64,000 bases of DNA, from NCBI RefSeq assembly GCF_900104555.1, contig NZ_FNJU01000015.1, forward strand, positions 11,231 to 75,230, in the 5' to 3' direction. This document shows positions 18,297-26,122 of the stretch, one piece after another. A program made the translations under genes and the position numbers. Numbering within the stretch: position 1 is the stretch's first letter; each line of letters begins with the position of its first letter. This stretch comes from Litchfieldia salsa. GTDB taxonomy: Bacteria > Bacillota > Bacilli > Bacillales > Bacillaceae_L. The notes beneath the pieces were generated by a model. It did no database searches. It was not told the origin of the DNA and saw only the letters and a program-made list of their open reading frames with translations.

Positions 18297-19487
18297 ATGA
18301 ATTTTAGGGGAATATTTTCAATTTTACTAATTTCTATTCTTTCACTCCCAATGGGCGTTTTTGCTCACGGGACGGAAGAAGAACATCAACAAGAGGTTGC
18401 AACAAGTACATTTCTAACGTATGGAACAGTTACTTTCGCTATATTATTGCTTATTGGACTTGTTAGTTTATTTGTGATTCACAAGCAATTAAAAGGAATC
18501 AATGTAAAAAAACAAGAAGGGCGTCAAAAGAAAGATAAACTTTCCAAGTTATTAAAAGTAGGGCAATGGACTTCTGTTTTATCACTGATTGCTTTACTTA
18601 TAACAGGTGGTTTTTTAATTACTTCAGGTGAAAATCCCAATGATGAATCAGTTGAGTTTATGCATATTCACGGTTTAGGCATTACAAATGATGGATCCGA
18701 AATTTATATACCAGCACATGATGGTTTAAAGGTTTACAAAGAAGGAAAGTGGGGACAAGGAGAAGGAGAACAACACGATTACATGGGATTTTCAATGGTT
18801 GATGATGGTTTTTACAGTAGTGGACACCCAGGTCCTGGATCTTCCTTGAAAAATCCATTTGGTGTGGTAAAAACGACAGATATGGGTAAGAACCTTGAGA
18901 TATTAGATTTATATCAAGAAATTGATTTCCATGGTATGGCTGTTGGATACAATTCTCATGCAATCTATGTCATCAATCCAGAACCGAATTCAAGAATGGA
19001 TGAAACAGGATTACATTACTCAACAGATAATACAAAAACTTGGACAAAAGCTGAGATGGAAGGGATAACTGGGCAAATTTCATCAATAGCAGTACACCCA
19101 ACAGAAGAAAATATCGTGGCTTTAGGAACAAGTGAAGCAATTTTTGTTTCGAAAAATTATGGTCAAACATTTGAAAAAATGGCGGATACGCCAACAACAG
19201 CTGTATCTTTTTCACCAAACGGTGATTTATTAGCTGGAGGTTATACAAATGAGATTTCTTTATCAGTATTTAATATAGATACAAAGGAAGAAACAGTTAT
19301 TTCAATCCCAGCTCTAAGTGGAGAAAATGCAGTTGGATATATCGCAGTTAATCCTCATCACGAAAGCCAAATTGTATTTACAACTTTTGAAAAAGATATC
19401 TATCTTTCAGAGGATTTAGGAGAAAACTGGGTCCAATTAGCTGATAAAGGGATAGGTATTAATCAGCAACAAACTAATCATGAATAG
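18297..19487 (+). CDS. sialidase/BNR-fold membrane-anchored protein (F510_1955-like)
   Basis: 396 residues. A signal-like N-terminus ends VFAHGTEEEHQQE, a His/Glu-rich stretch. Two membrane segments (about 40-60 and 82-106) are followed by a large extracytoplasmic beta-propeller with BNR-type repeats (YSTDNTKTW, VSKNYGQTFEKM, LSEDLGENWVQL). A recurrent HIHGLGI block opens the propeller. Similar proteins are annotated as F510_1955-family glycosylhydrolases, but I see no evidence of sugar hydrolysis; the fold may be a scaffold or sensor. It is in the operon with the two-component genes, and the histidines near the N-terminus could bind copper. Confidence 0.7.
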   Translation: MNFRGIFSILLISILSLPMGVFAHGTEEEHQQEVATSTFLTYGTVTFAILLLIGLVSLFVIHKQLKGINVKKQEGRQKKDKLSKLLKVGQWTSVLSLIALLITGGFLITSGENPNDESVEFMHIHGLGITNDGSEIYIPAHDGLKVYKEGKWGQGEGEQHDYMGFSMVDDGFYSSGHPGPGSSLKNPFGVVKTTDMGKNLEILDLYQEIDFHGMAVGYNSHAIYVINPEPNSRMDETGLHYSTDNTKTWTKAEMEGITGQISSIAVHPTEENIVALGTSEAIFVSKNYGQTFEKMADTPTTAVSFSPNGDLLAGGYTNEISLSVFNIDTKEETVISIPALSGENAVGYIAVNPHHESQIVFTTFEKDIYLSEDLGENWVQLADKGIGINQQQTNHE

Positions 19488-19499
19488 GGAGTGGTAGTA

Positions 19500-19700
19500 A
19501 TGATGCGTATGGGTATGATGTTAAACATGTTATTTTATATTGTCGTGATTGGATTTGCGATTTACGGGTTTCTATTACTTGTTATGAAGCCCTTTGAAAA
19601 TAAAGCAAATAATGCTCTATCAATATTAAAAGAACGATTTGCTCGTGGAGAGATTGATGCTGAAGAGTATAAAGAAAAAATGAAGGTTTTAAAAAATTAA
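19500..19700 (+). CDS. small membrane protein with SHOCT domain
   Basis: About 66 residues. A Met-rich membrane helix (MMRMGMMLNMLFY...) is followed by a C-terminal SHOCT motif (ILKERFARGEIDAEEYKEKMKVL), a short helical domain common at the C-terminus of membrane proteins. ATG at 19500 is favoured because GGGAG lies 7 bp upstream; a GTG at 19491 is in frame. It is the last gene of the ctaG operon, and a terminator follows at 19706. Confidence 0.8.
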   Translation: MMRMGMMLNMLFYIVVIGFAIYGFLLLVMKPFENKANNALSILKERFARGEIDAEEYKEKMKVLKN

Positions 19701-19705
19701 AAAAT

Positions 19706-19742
19706 AAAAAAGTGGGATCGTATTTTTCGTTCCCACTTTTTT
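19706..19742 (+). terminator. terminator of the ctaG operon
   Basis: An AAAAAGTGGGA arm pairs with TCCCACTTTTTT and is followed by T-rich sequence. Confidence 0.8.
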
Positions 19743-19782
19743 CATGTTTGACAATTGTGGACGTGATTTCCTGACGACATTC

Positions 19783-19812
19783 CATACTTTCTCCATAATT
19801 TTAGTTTATGAT
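19783..19812 (+). promoter_or_regulatory. response-regulator site 3 and promoter (lgt)
   Basis: CATACTT (19783-19789) and CATAATT (19794-19800) start 11 bp apart. After 6 bp the -10 box is TATGAT (19807-19812). The lgt start codon follows 30 bp later. Confidence 0.78.
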
Positions 19813-19842
19813 TACTTTAGAAAAAGAGAGAGGGATGAAAAA

Positions 19843-20637
19843 ATGGAAACAATTCAACCGCTTAATCGGATAGCATTTGAAATAGGACCCTTTACTGTAT
19901 ATTGGTATGGAATCATTATCGGTTTAGGGCTTGCTTTAGGATATATTTTAGCTACAAAAGAGGCAAAGCGTTTAAGATTAGATAAAGATATAATTGCAGA
20001 TTTGTTGTTGTGGGCAATACCTATTGCTTTAATATGCGCTAGAATTTATTATGTCATGTTTAAATGGGACTACTTCTCTAATAATCCAAGTGAGATCATT
20101 GCTATTTGGCAAGGCGGAATTGCCATTCATGGAGCATTAATTGGTGCGACAATTACTGCTATTGTATTTGCGAAAAAAAGAGGAATCTCATTTTGGATAC
20201 TGGCTGATATAGTAGCTCCTAGTATAATTTTAGGGCAAGCAATCGGCAGGTGGGGAAATTTCATGAATCAAGAAGCCTATGGTGGACCTGTAACACGAGA
20301 ATTTCTTGAGAACTTAAACATGCCAACTTTCATGATCAATCAGATGTTGATTGAGGGACAATATTATCACCCCACATTTTTGTATGAATCGATTTGGAAT
20401 TTCACCGGATTTATCATATTACTTCTACTAAGAAGAATAAATCTTCGTCAAGGTGAACTATTTTTATCTTATATTATTTGGTACTCAGTCGGACGTTTCT
20501 TTGTAGAGGGGATGAGAACCGACAGTCTCATGCTAACGGAGACTTTAAGAATGGCACAGTTAATTTCAATTTTATTAATAGTAGGTAGTGTGATTGTCTG
20601 GTATTTAAGAAGAAAGAATTTAAAATTAATCAAGTAA
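19843..20637 (+). CDS. lgt: prolipoprotein diacylglyceryl transferase (Lgt)
   Basis: 264 residues. Seven membrane helices carry the Lgt signature HGALIG (His near residue 101) and the diacylglyceryl-transferase motif [13 protein letters not shown]. Lgt attaches diacylglycerol from phosphatidylglycerol to the lipobox cysteine of prelipoproteins. ATG at 19843 has GAGAGAGGG 8 bp upstream; the open frame extends upstream to 19744, but that part crosses the promoter. Its own response-regulator site places it in the copper-island regulon. Since Bacilli normally have one housekeeping lgt beside hprK, this is probably an extra copy. Confidence 0.93.
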   Translation: METIQPLNRIAFEIGPFTVYWYGIIIGLGLALGYILATKEAKRLRLDKDIIADLLLWAIPIALICARIYYVMFKWDYFSNNPSEIIAIWQGGIAIHGALIGATITAIVFAKKRGISFWILADIVAPSIILGQAIGRWGNFMNQEAYGGPVTREFLENLNMPTFMINQMLIEGQYYHPTFLYESIWNFTGFIILLLLRRINLRQGELFLSYIIWYSVGRFFVEGMRTDSLMLTETLRMAQLISILLIVGSVIVWYLRRKNLKLIK

Positions 20638-20660
20638 AGTTAAAAAAAGTAGGGCATCTC

Positions 20661-20690
20661 CATATTTTCTTCAAATTTAATCCCTATAAT
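20661..20690 (+). promoter_or_regulatory. response-regulator site 4 and promoter (Met-rich peptide)
   Basis: CATATTT (20661-20667) and CAAATTT (20672-20678) start 11 bp apart. After 6 bp comes a perfect TATAAT (20685-20690). This is the cleanest of the five sites. Confidence 0.82.
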
Positions 20691-20722
20691 AACAGTATTA
20701 AGTTGAAAGGAGTGTTACTAAA

Positions 20723-20953
20723 ATGAAAAAGAAAATTGCATTTGTTTCATCTTTTGCATTAGCAGCATTACTTGTAATAGGTGAATTTACTTATGCAGAG
20801 CAATCTGATGGAATGATGAACATGATGAATGGGAATGGAATGTCAAAAATGATGGAAGCTATGAATTCTCCAGAAGGACAGGAAATGATGAAAGTTTGTG
20901 GAGAATTTATGGAATCAACGAATGATGGAGAAGTGAAAGACACTTCCTTATAA
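20723..20953 (+). CDS. secreted methionine-rich peptide, probable copper ligand
   Basis: 76 residues. A signal peptide (MKKKIAFVSSFALAALLVIG...TYA) is followed by a short acidic region with many methionines (DGMMNMMNGNGMSKMMEAM and EMMKVC) and one cysteine. Clusters of methionine bind Cu(I) in extracytoplasmic copper proteins, so a copper-binding role outside the membrane is a reasonable inference. It has no lipobox at the cleavage site. It is transcribed from response-regulator site 4 and followed by a terminator. Confidence 0.75.
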   Translation: MKKKIAFVSSFALAALLVIGEFTYAEQSDGMMNMMNGNGMSKMMEAMNSPEGQEMMKVCGEFMESTNDGEVKDTSL

Positions 20954-20962
20954 ACATGTTAA

Positions 20963-20999
20963 CAAAGGACCTTCTGTATAATAAATGAAGGTCTTTTCT
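20963..20999 (+). terminator. terminator after Met-rich peptide gene
   Basis: AAAGGACCTTC pairs with GAAGGTCTTTT, followed by T-rich sequence. Confidence 0.8.
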
Positions 21000-21021
21000 C
21001 AAAAAAGAGGAGGAAATTCCC

Positions 21022-21237
21022 TTGGAATGGTTACTGTACCTATTATGCCCTTTAATGATGTTGTTTTGTATGAAAGGAATGTTTTCAAGTGGTAAAAAGG
21101 ATGGTCATACAAAACAATCTTTAACACCTTCTGATGAAATGAAAACATTACAAATACAGATACAAAATCTTCAGGAGCAAAATAGTAAATTAATGGAAGA
21201 AATGAAGTCTATTAAACAAACTCCTTCATCAATGTAA
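21022..21237 (+). CDS. small membrane protein with coiled coil
   Basis: 71 residues. A membrane helix with LLCPLMMLFCMKGMF (two Cys and several Met) is followed by a soluble coiled-coil segment (MKTLQIQIQNLQEQNSKLMEEM). The TTG start has GAGGAAA upstream. Helices of this kind with Cys and Met are common in small proteins beside copper genes, but no function is established. A hairpin terminator follows at 21286. Confidence 0.65.
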   Translation: MEWLLYLLCPLMMLFCMKGMFSSGKKDGHTKQSLTPSDEMKTLQIQIQNLQEQNSKLMEEMKSIKQTPSSM

Positions 21238-21285
21238 TCCCTATTTCAAACAAAAGTGAAAAAGAACAAAAGGTATCATCATAAT

Positions 21286-21315
21286 CAGACGACCTAAGAT
21301 GGTTGTCTTTTTTTG
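21286..21315 (+). terminator. terminator after 21022 gene
   Basis: AGACGACC and GGTTGTCT arms enclose a short loop, followed by seven T residues. Confidence 0.75.
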
Positions 21316-21325
21316 TTTACTCGTC

Positions 21326-21355
21326 CATATTTTCTTCAAACTTTTCATTTATAGT
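21326..21355 (+). promoter_or_regulatory. response-regulator site 5 and promoter (copC/copD fusion)
   Basis: CATATTT (21326-21332) and CAAACTT (21337-21343) start 11 bp apart. After 6 bp the -10 box is TATAGT (21350-21355). A leader of about 120 bases precedes the coding region. Confidence 0.8.
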
Positions 21356-21485
21356 TTTACAGGTAAGTCATGTGGTTGTGGGTTATAATAGTGAACAATA
21401 TGTTTACATAGTTTTTTAGAATTTATGTTAGGTTCCTTTATAAGTTTTCACAAAATCATTGAACACTAGAAGGAAGGTTTTTTTG

Positions 21486-23381
21486 TTGTTGAAAAAGAGT
21501 TTAAATATAGTAATGTTTCTTTTTATCCTTCATTTCATTATTCCTACCACCACTGGGTATACCCATTCAACTTTGGAAAAAACGCACCCAGTAGATAGAG
21601 AAAAGGTAACTGAGAGTCCTTCGACGATTGAGCTTTGGTTTGAAGACCCTGTTGTCTTACATGCTGATTCTATAACATTACTAGCTAATAACGGAAGTAA
21701 AATAGAACTAAATCAAACTAATGTAGATGCAGGTGATAAAACACATATCATCACAAGTATTCCTGAGGAACTTCCTTCTGGAAAATATAAAGTAAATATT
21801 AACGTAATTGCATTAGATGGGTTTGTCATCCAAGAAAAAATAGGCTTTGAAGTGATAAAAGAAAAAGCGACACAAAAAAAGGAAGAAAAATTAAAGATTG
21901 TGAAGTATTCACCCGATGATGGTGAGATTGTAACCGGATCTCCACAAAAACTTAATCTTTGGTTTAATCAACCAGCTGAAATAACAGCTATTGGACTTTT
22001 TGATAACCTCCAACAACCCATTTTTTTATCAGAGCCCATGGTTAATACAGAAGATCCAAATCACATCATTGTTGAGATTGGTGAGGAATTATCCAAAGGA
22101 ACTTACCAAGTAACTTGGTATGCCCATCCTGTAGGAGCTGATATTAACGAACCGGATATCCTTGATGTGTTTTATTTTGCTGTTGATGAATTTACCCCAA
22201 TCCAACAATTAAACAAGGGTGAACCAACTAACCCATTTTGGTTTAAAAGTGCGGGGCTAAAGCAACTAGGATATTGGGTGGTGTTTATAGGCATTTCACT
22301 ATTGTTTGGTGGAACTTTTCTGGTATCAATAATCGCTAGACAAAGTGATTCTAAAAAATGGTTTAGGATTACCTCTATCTTACTTTTAGTTGTAATCATT
22401 GGAGAGGCAATTATTCTTATCTTGCAAAAACAAGAATTAGAAAACCTATCATTGAGACAATTTTTATCAGTCAAGTTTGTATGGATTCCTATCCTACAAA
22501 TTGTATTAATCACTTTTGGGTTAATTTATAGTAAAATAAGACTTTTCTTCTTTGGAGTAACATTATTATTAATTCCATTTATAACAGGACATGCATCGTA
22601 TCCGCGTTATGGTGGTTACTTAACGATCCTAGTTAGCGCACTTCATCTATTTGCAGCATCTATTTGGATTGGTGGGTTATTTGGATTAATCACTCTTCCA
22701 AAAAAAGAAGAGATGAAAGAATGGTTGAATGATGTAATACCTAAATACTCAAGATGGGCACTTATTAGCACAACGGTATTAATTGCAACCGGTATTTTTA
22801 TGACTTATAGTTACATTCCTTCTTTCTCAACTGGTAGCTTTGTCAAAAGCGAATGGGGAAAAGCCATTTTGATTAAAAGTGTTTTAACGCTAATGGTAAT
22901 TATTCTCGGATATTTACAAAGAAAAACAATTAAACGTTTAACAAGCAAAGCTTTCTCTACGATTATAAGAAGGTCAAGAGTTGAAATGATTTACGGTTTA
23001 CTTATATTGTTATTTGCTTCATTACTAGTGGTTTCTACACCAAGTGCTGCAGAACAAGGGGTTTACCCAATATCTAAACAAGATCAGGATAGAGAATTGA
23101 ATGTGAACTTCTCACCGCTGTATCCTGGATTGAATGTTTTAACAATGGAATTTGGTACAAAGGATATTGAAAAGGTAGAAGTAACTCTATCAATGCCACC
23201 TAACTATAATGTGACTTATAATGCATTTAAAGTTAAAGATAACGTCTTTAAAATTACCGGAAATCTCCTTCATGCTGCAGGGACAATGGCGATGCAGGTT
23301 AAAGTTATAGAAACAAATGGGGAAGCAGAAGTCTTTGATTATAGGATAGTTATACCTGGGGAAATGAGGCTTAACGAATAA
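21486..23381 (+). CDS. CopC-CopC-CopD fusion protein (YcnJ-like)
   Basis: About 631 residues. A signal peptide ends before YTHSTLEKTHP, the typical CopC start. Two CopC-like beta domains follow (about 26-122 and 135-235), then a CopD membrane domain of about eight helices (265-545, with HASYPRYGGYL and HLFAASIWIGGL) and a C-terminal extracytoplasmic domain resembling YtkA/FixH. B. subtilis YcnJ, a CopC-CopD fusion, takes part in copper uptake. The first CopC keeps its N-terminal His, but its DGH motif reads DGF; the second lacks the N-terminal His. One of TTG 21483/21486/21489 is the start: AGAAGGAAGG precedes them, and 21486 has the best spacing. The stop codon is at the junction with the spoVR fragment. 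Confidence 0.88.
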   Translation: MLKKSLNIVMFLFILHFIIPTTTGYTHSTLEKTHPVDREKVTESPSTIELWFEDPVVLHADSITLLANNGSKIELNQTNVDAGDKTHIITSIPEELPSGKYKVNINVIALDGFVIQEKIGFEVIKEKATQKKEEKLKIVKYSPDDGEIVTGSPQKLNLWFNQPAEITAIGLFDNLQQPIFLSEPMVNTEDPNHIIVEIGEELSKGTYQVTWYAHPVGADINEPDILDVFYFAVDEFTPIQQLNKGEPTNPFWFKSAGLKQLGYWVVFIGISLLFGGTFLVSIIARQSDSKKWFRITSILLLVVIIGEAIILILQKQELENLSLRQFLSVKFVWIPILQIVLITFGLIYSKIRLFFFGVTLLLIPFITGHASYPRYGGYLTILVSALHLFAASIWIGGLFGLITLPKKEEMKEWLNDVIPKYSRWALISTTVLIATGIFMTYSYIPSFSTGSFVKSEWGKAILIKSVLTLMVIILGYLQRKTIKRLTSKAFSTIIRRSRVEMIYGLLILLFASLLVVSTPSAAEQGVYPISKQDQDRELNVNFSPLYPGLNVLTMEFGTKDIEKVEVTLSMPPNYNVTYNAFKVKDNVFKITGNLLHAAGTMAMQVKVIETNGEAEVFDYRIVIPGEMRLNE

Positions 23382-23777
23382 CTATTTAACGAAAGATTTA
23401 GTCATGCGTGAGGATATGTAATTCCAAAAGCAAGGTCGTGACTATAAAATTGTAGATAAGGGCTGGGAGAGAGTACGTGATCAGCTAGTGAGCATGCGTG
23501 TTAATGGGGGATTCCCATACATCACCGTAAATGATGGAGACTATATGAAGACCGGGGAGCTTTACTTAAAGCATTGGTATGAGGGAATTGAGCTTGATTT
23601 GAAATACCTTGAGAAGGTTATGCCATACCTTCACCAGCTTTGGGGAAGACCTGTTCATATGGAATCGATGATTGAGAATAAAAGTGTTGTGTTTACGTAT
23701 GATGGGAAGAGTGTGACTAGGAAATATGTATAAGGATTGGGAAGCTGCTGAGGGATCAGTGGCTTTTTTAATGAATC
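23380..23777 (+). pseudogene. spoVR: spoVR 3' fragment, decayed copy 2
   Basis: This corresponds to positions ~1582-1985 of the intact gene, including the terminator and the first bases beyond it. It begins inside the stop codon region of the copC/copD gene. A small deletion turns DMYLFQ into an in-frame stop (ATGTAATTC near 23416). The rest is intact to the natural C-terminus. The 5' part resembles the intact spoVR, whereas the 3' part from about 23490 shares variants with copy 1 (for example GGGGGATTCCCATACATCA), so it is a mosaic. Confidence 0.92.
23743..23769 (+). terminator. spoVR-type terminator in decayed copy 2
   Basis: The stem 23743-23751 with 23756-23764 and GGGA loop is identical to the terminator at 1949, followed by five T residues. 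Confidence 0.8.
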
Positions 23778-23824
23778 ATAATTGAGGTTATAGAAATTGA
23801 CAATAAAACGAGTAGGTGTTAAGT

Positions 23825-23850
23825 TTACCTTACGACCGTTCGGGAGGTAA
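23825..23850 (+). promoter_or_regulatory. candidate TetR operator
   Basis: TTACCT (23825-23830) and AGGTAA (23845-23850) form a dyad that covers the ribosome binding site of the TetR gene. This suggests autorepression. Confidence 0.5.
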
Positions 23851-23855
23851 GTGTA

Positions 23856-24437
23856 ATGACGACATTAATTCAAATCAAAGAAGTATCTTTAAAGCACTTT
23901 GCAAAAGGTGGATATGAAGGTGCATCATTGGCGAATATTGCAGATGATGTAGGGATTAAAAAACAGTCTATCTATACTCACTTTAAAGGGAAAGACGAGC
24001 TTTTTCTACAGTTATGTAGCGATGCAAGCGAAAAGGAAATTGTATTTGTTTATAATTTTATAGAGAGTAATAAGAACCGACCAATAAAGGATTTCTTATA
24101 TGACTTTCTATTGTTAAGCATAGATCGATACGAACAAAGTGATTCTAATAAATTTTGGATTCGGACAGCATTTTTTCCACCTAGCCATCTTAATGAAAAG
24201 GTGACGAAAGTTTCTTATGATTTTCTTGATAAGTTAGAAGAACTTTTAATTCCGATTATAAAAAAAGCTATGGTTGAAGGAGAAATTTGTACAGTCATTA
24301 GTGAAATAGAGGTTACAGCGGCTTTTTTAGGAATATTCGATGGAATAGTGGTTGAAATGTTATACGGAGGCCCTGAACGCCTAAAGAAGAGATTCAATGC
24401 TTCTTGGGATGTTTATTGGCGAGGGATTTCGATGTAA
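23856..24437 (+). CDS. TetR/AcrR-family regulator
   Basis: 193 residues: an N-terminal TetR helix-turn-helix (FAKGGYEGASLANIADDVGIKKQSIYTHFKGKDELF) and a divergent helical ligand domain. It is followed after 24 bp by two small multidrug resistance genes, so it most likely represses them until a toxic cation binds. A dyad overlaps its own ribosome binding site. It begins just after spoVR fragment 2. Confidence 0.9.
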   Translation: MTTLIQIKEVSLKHFAKGGYEGASLANIADDVGIKKQSIYTHFKGKDELFLQLCSDASEKEIVFVYNFIESNKNRPIKDFLYDFLLLSIDRYEQSDSNKFWIRTAFFPPSHLNEKVTKVSYDFLDKLEELLIPIIKKAMVEGEICTVISEIEVTAAFLGIFDGIVVEMLYGGPERLKKRFNASWDVYWRGISM

Positions 24438-24461
24438 TTAAAAGTGATGGGGTGTTATAGA

Positions 24462-24803
24462 ATGAATAGAAATTGGATACTAGTTATAATTGCTGGTTTT
24501 ATTGAAATAGTGTGGGCAATCGGATTGAAACATGCGAGTAACTGGCTTTCCTGGGTTGGTATCGCTCTACTCATCTATGTATCTTTTGTTTTACTGATAA
24601 AGGCACAAAGGAGTTTGCCTGTTGCTACGGTATATGCTACTTTCACTGGTATCGGGACAGCTGGGACAGTTGTTGTGGAGATGGTGGCTTTCGGAGTGGC
24701 CTTTAGTTGGATGAAAGTATTTTTTATACTAATCCTGCTGACTGGGGTAATAGGCTTAAAACTTGTCACAACTGAACCAGATATGAAAGAAGGTGCAGCG
24801 TAA
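24462..24803 (+). CDS. SMR-family multidrug efflux subunit 1
   Basis: 113 residues with four membrane helices and the SMR signature: the conserved Glu in helix 1 (AGFIEIVWAIGLK), the ATVYATFTGIGTAG loop, and the C-terminal GLKL. SMR proteins export quaternary ammonium or guanidinium-type cations by proton exchange. ATG at 24462 is used (GGGGTG 7 bp upstream); the frame is open to 24444. It is adjacent to a second SMR gene, as in heterodimeric pairs such as EbrAB or YkkCD. Confidence 0.92.
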   Translation: MNRNWILVIIAGFIEIVWAIGLKHASNWLSWVGIALLIYVSFVLLIKAQRSLPVATVYATFTGIGTAGTVVVEMVAFGVAFSWMKVFFILILLTGVIGLKLVTTEPDMKEGAA

Positions 24804-24804
24804 A

Positions 24805-25119
24805 ATGGCTTGGATGTATCTTATGCTGGCGGGAGCTTTTGAAGTAGTCGGAGTTATAGGTATGAATAAAGTAATCAAAGACAAAGACTTGAAATCATAC
24901 TTGATTGTGTTCCTTGGTTTTATATGTAGCTTTAGCCTTTTGAGCCTAGCTATGAAATCTCTTCCTGCTGGAACATCTTATGCCGTGTGGACAGGGATTG
25001 GTACTGTGGGTGGAACACTAGTTGGAATGTTGTTTTATGGGGAATCAAAGGATTGGAGAAGGATTTTTTTTATAGGATTGATTATAGTAGCAGTAATTGG
25101 ACTGAAAACGTCTACTTAG
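24805..25119 (+). CDS. SMR-family multidrug efflux subunit 2
   Basis: 104 residues, four helices, Glu in helix 1 (AGAFEVVGVIGMNK), and the GTSYAVWTGIGTVGG loop. The start codon is one base after the stop of the partner gene, so translation is coupled. The two proteins probably form a heterodimer with opposite topologies. The true start is ATG 24805; the open frame begins upstream inside the partner gene. Confidence 0.92.
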   Translation: MAWMYLMLAGAFEVVGVIGMNKVIKDKDLKSYLIVFLGFICSFSLLSLAMKSLPAGTSYAVWTGIGTVGGTLVGMLFYGESKDWRRIFFIGLIIVAVIGLKTST

Positions 25120-25200
25120 CCTCTGCAACTATTGACTCAACTAAAGAGACTATGTTTTGACGTTTTTAATCTCAAAAGCAAGAAGTTTGTGGACATACAA

Positions 25201-25226
25201 GTGCAGACTACTTATGTAGTCTGCAC
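25201..25226. terminator. perfect 11-bp hairpin between SMR pair and yjcZ
   Basis: GTGCAGACTAC (25201-25211) pairs perfectly with 25216-25226 across TTAT. There is no clear T tract on either strand, so efficient termination is uncertain. Confidence 0.55.
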
Positions 25227-25238
25227 AGCCTCAGCCAA

Positions 25239-25352
25239 TTAGTAACCACCATATCCACCGCCGACATATGAAGTTCCAACGATGATTAAAAGGATAAATA
25301 GGACAACAATTAGCGCAAAACCTGCACCATAACCATATCCACCTGCACTCAT
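25239..25352 (-). CDS. YjcZ-family spore peptide
   Basis: A 37-residue peptide with a glycine/tyrosine-rich N-terminus ([12 protein letters not shown]), one hydrophobic helix ([17 protein letters not shown]), and a GGGYGGY tail. This is the standard layout of the short YjcZ family found in endospore formers. The ribosome binding site AAGGAGGTG on the minus strand is perfect and 6 bp from the ATG. It is too short to be caught by usual ORF cutoffs. It supports a spore-forming host. Confidence 0.9.
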   Translation of the reverse strand: MSAGGYGYGAGFALIVVLFILLIIVGTSYVGGGYGGY

Positions 25353-26122
25353 ATCTAACACCTCCTTTATATGAGGTTAAGTTATAATATGAATAGTTTA
25401 TTAAAATGGATTGGACAGTTGAATCAATAACCTTGTTATTTTTTATGTGAGGGAAGGAAGCCCAACATTAGATAGTAAAGAACATTATAAAAATCAAAAT
25501 TCGGAAATATAAGCAATCTGAACATTAAATCCTAAATTAGATGTATCCAGTTTATCCCTTCCTGAAGATGATGCTTTACAAAAATTATTAAAAAACTATC
25601 TATTTTTAAAGACATTTCCACAGGAAATCATCGCTAAGACTCAATTTGGCTTAGAAGGAGTGTTATACAGTCAGTTATATTGGTTTTCGTTTTACAAACA
25701 CCAATATACAGACCGTGTGGGCTATTCCGCACAGCAGGGCTTGAGCAGCAAGTCTTTCAGCTCATGGATACAAAAAAAGGATTCGAGACTGATTCTCTTA
25801 TATGTATGTTGGTGCTTTTACTTATTATTTCATTCTAGTTAACAGAGAGGTTATCGCAACCTGAAATTTTGAATTAATGGTTTGATAAGATTAAAATTCT
25901 TCATAAGTTGAAGGGTCTTGATTATTGATCCTTCCATTAGGCTTTGTTAACTCTGCGATTGAGTTCATATCTGATTGAGCAAGAGCAAAATCTAAAAAAT
26001 AGACATTAACAAATGTGATTTCAATACAATCACAATGTTTATGTCTATTTTTTTTATTAATTTTAGAGTACAAAGAGGGTATGATAGTGTTATAAAAAAG
26101 AGGATAGAGAGAGGATTTTTTA
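25353..26122. other. gene-poor stretch with an unidentified broken reading frame
   Basis: On the plus strand a frame from about 25520 to 25730 reads LSLPEDDALQKLLKN and then FPQEIIAKTQFGLEGVLY; it looks protein-like but lacks a start codon. Past 25730 a different frame (QQVFQLMDTKKGFETDSLI) seems to continue it, suggesting a frameshift. I cannot name the family. The minus-strand frame at 25891-26000 (ending NNQDPSTYEEF) has no start with a ribosome binding site. The last 100 bases hold the promoter region of the next MerR gene. Confidence 0.4.

Noticed and set aside
25201-25226. perfect hairpin considered as a regulator operator
   Set aside because: It lies between the 3' ends of convergent genes, so a termination or processing role is more likely than an operator.
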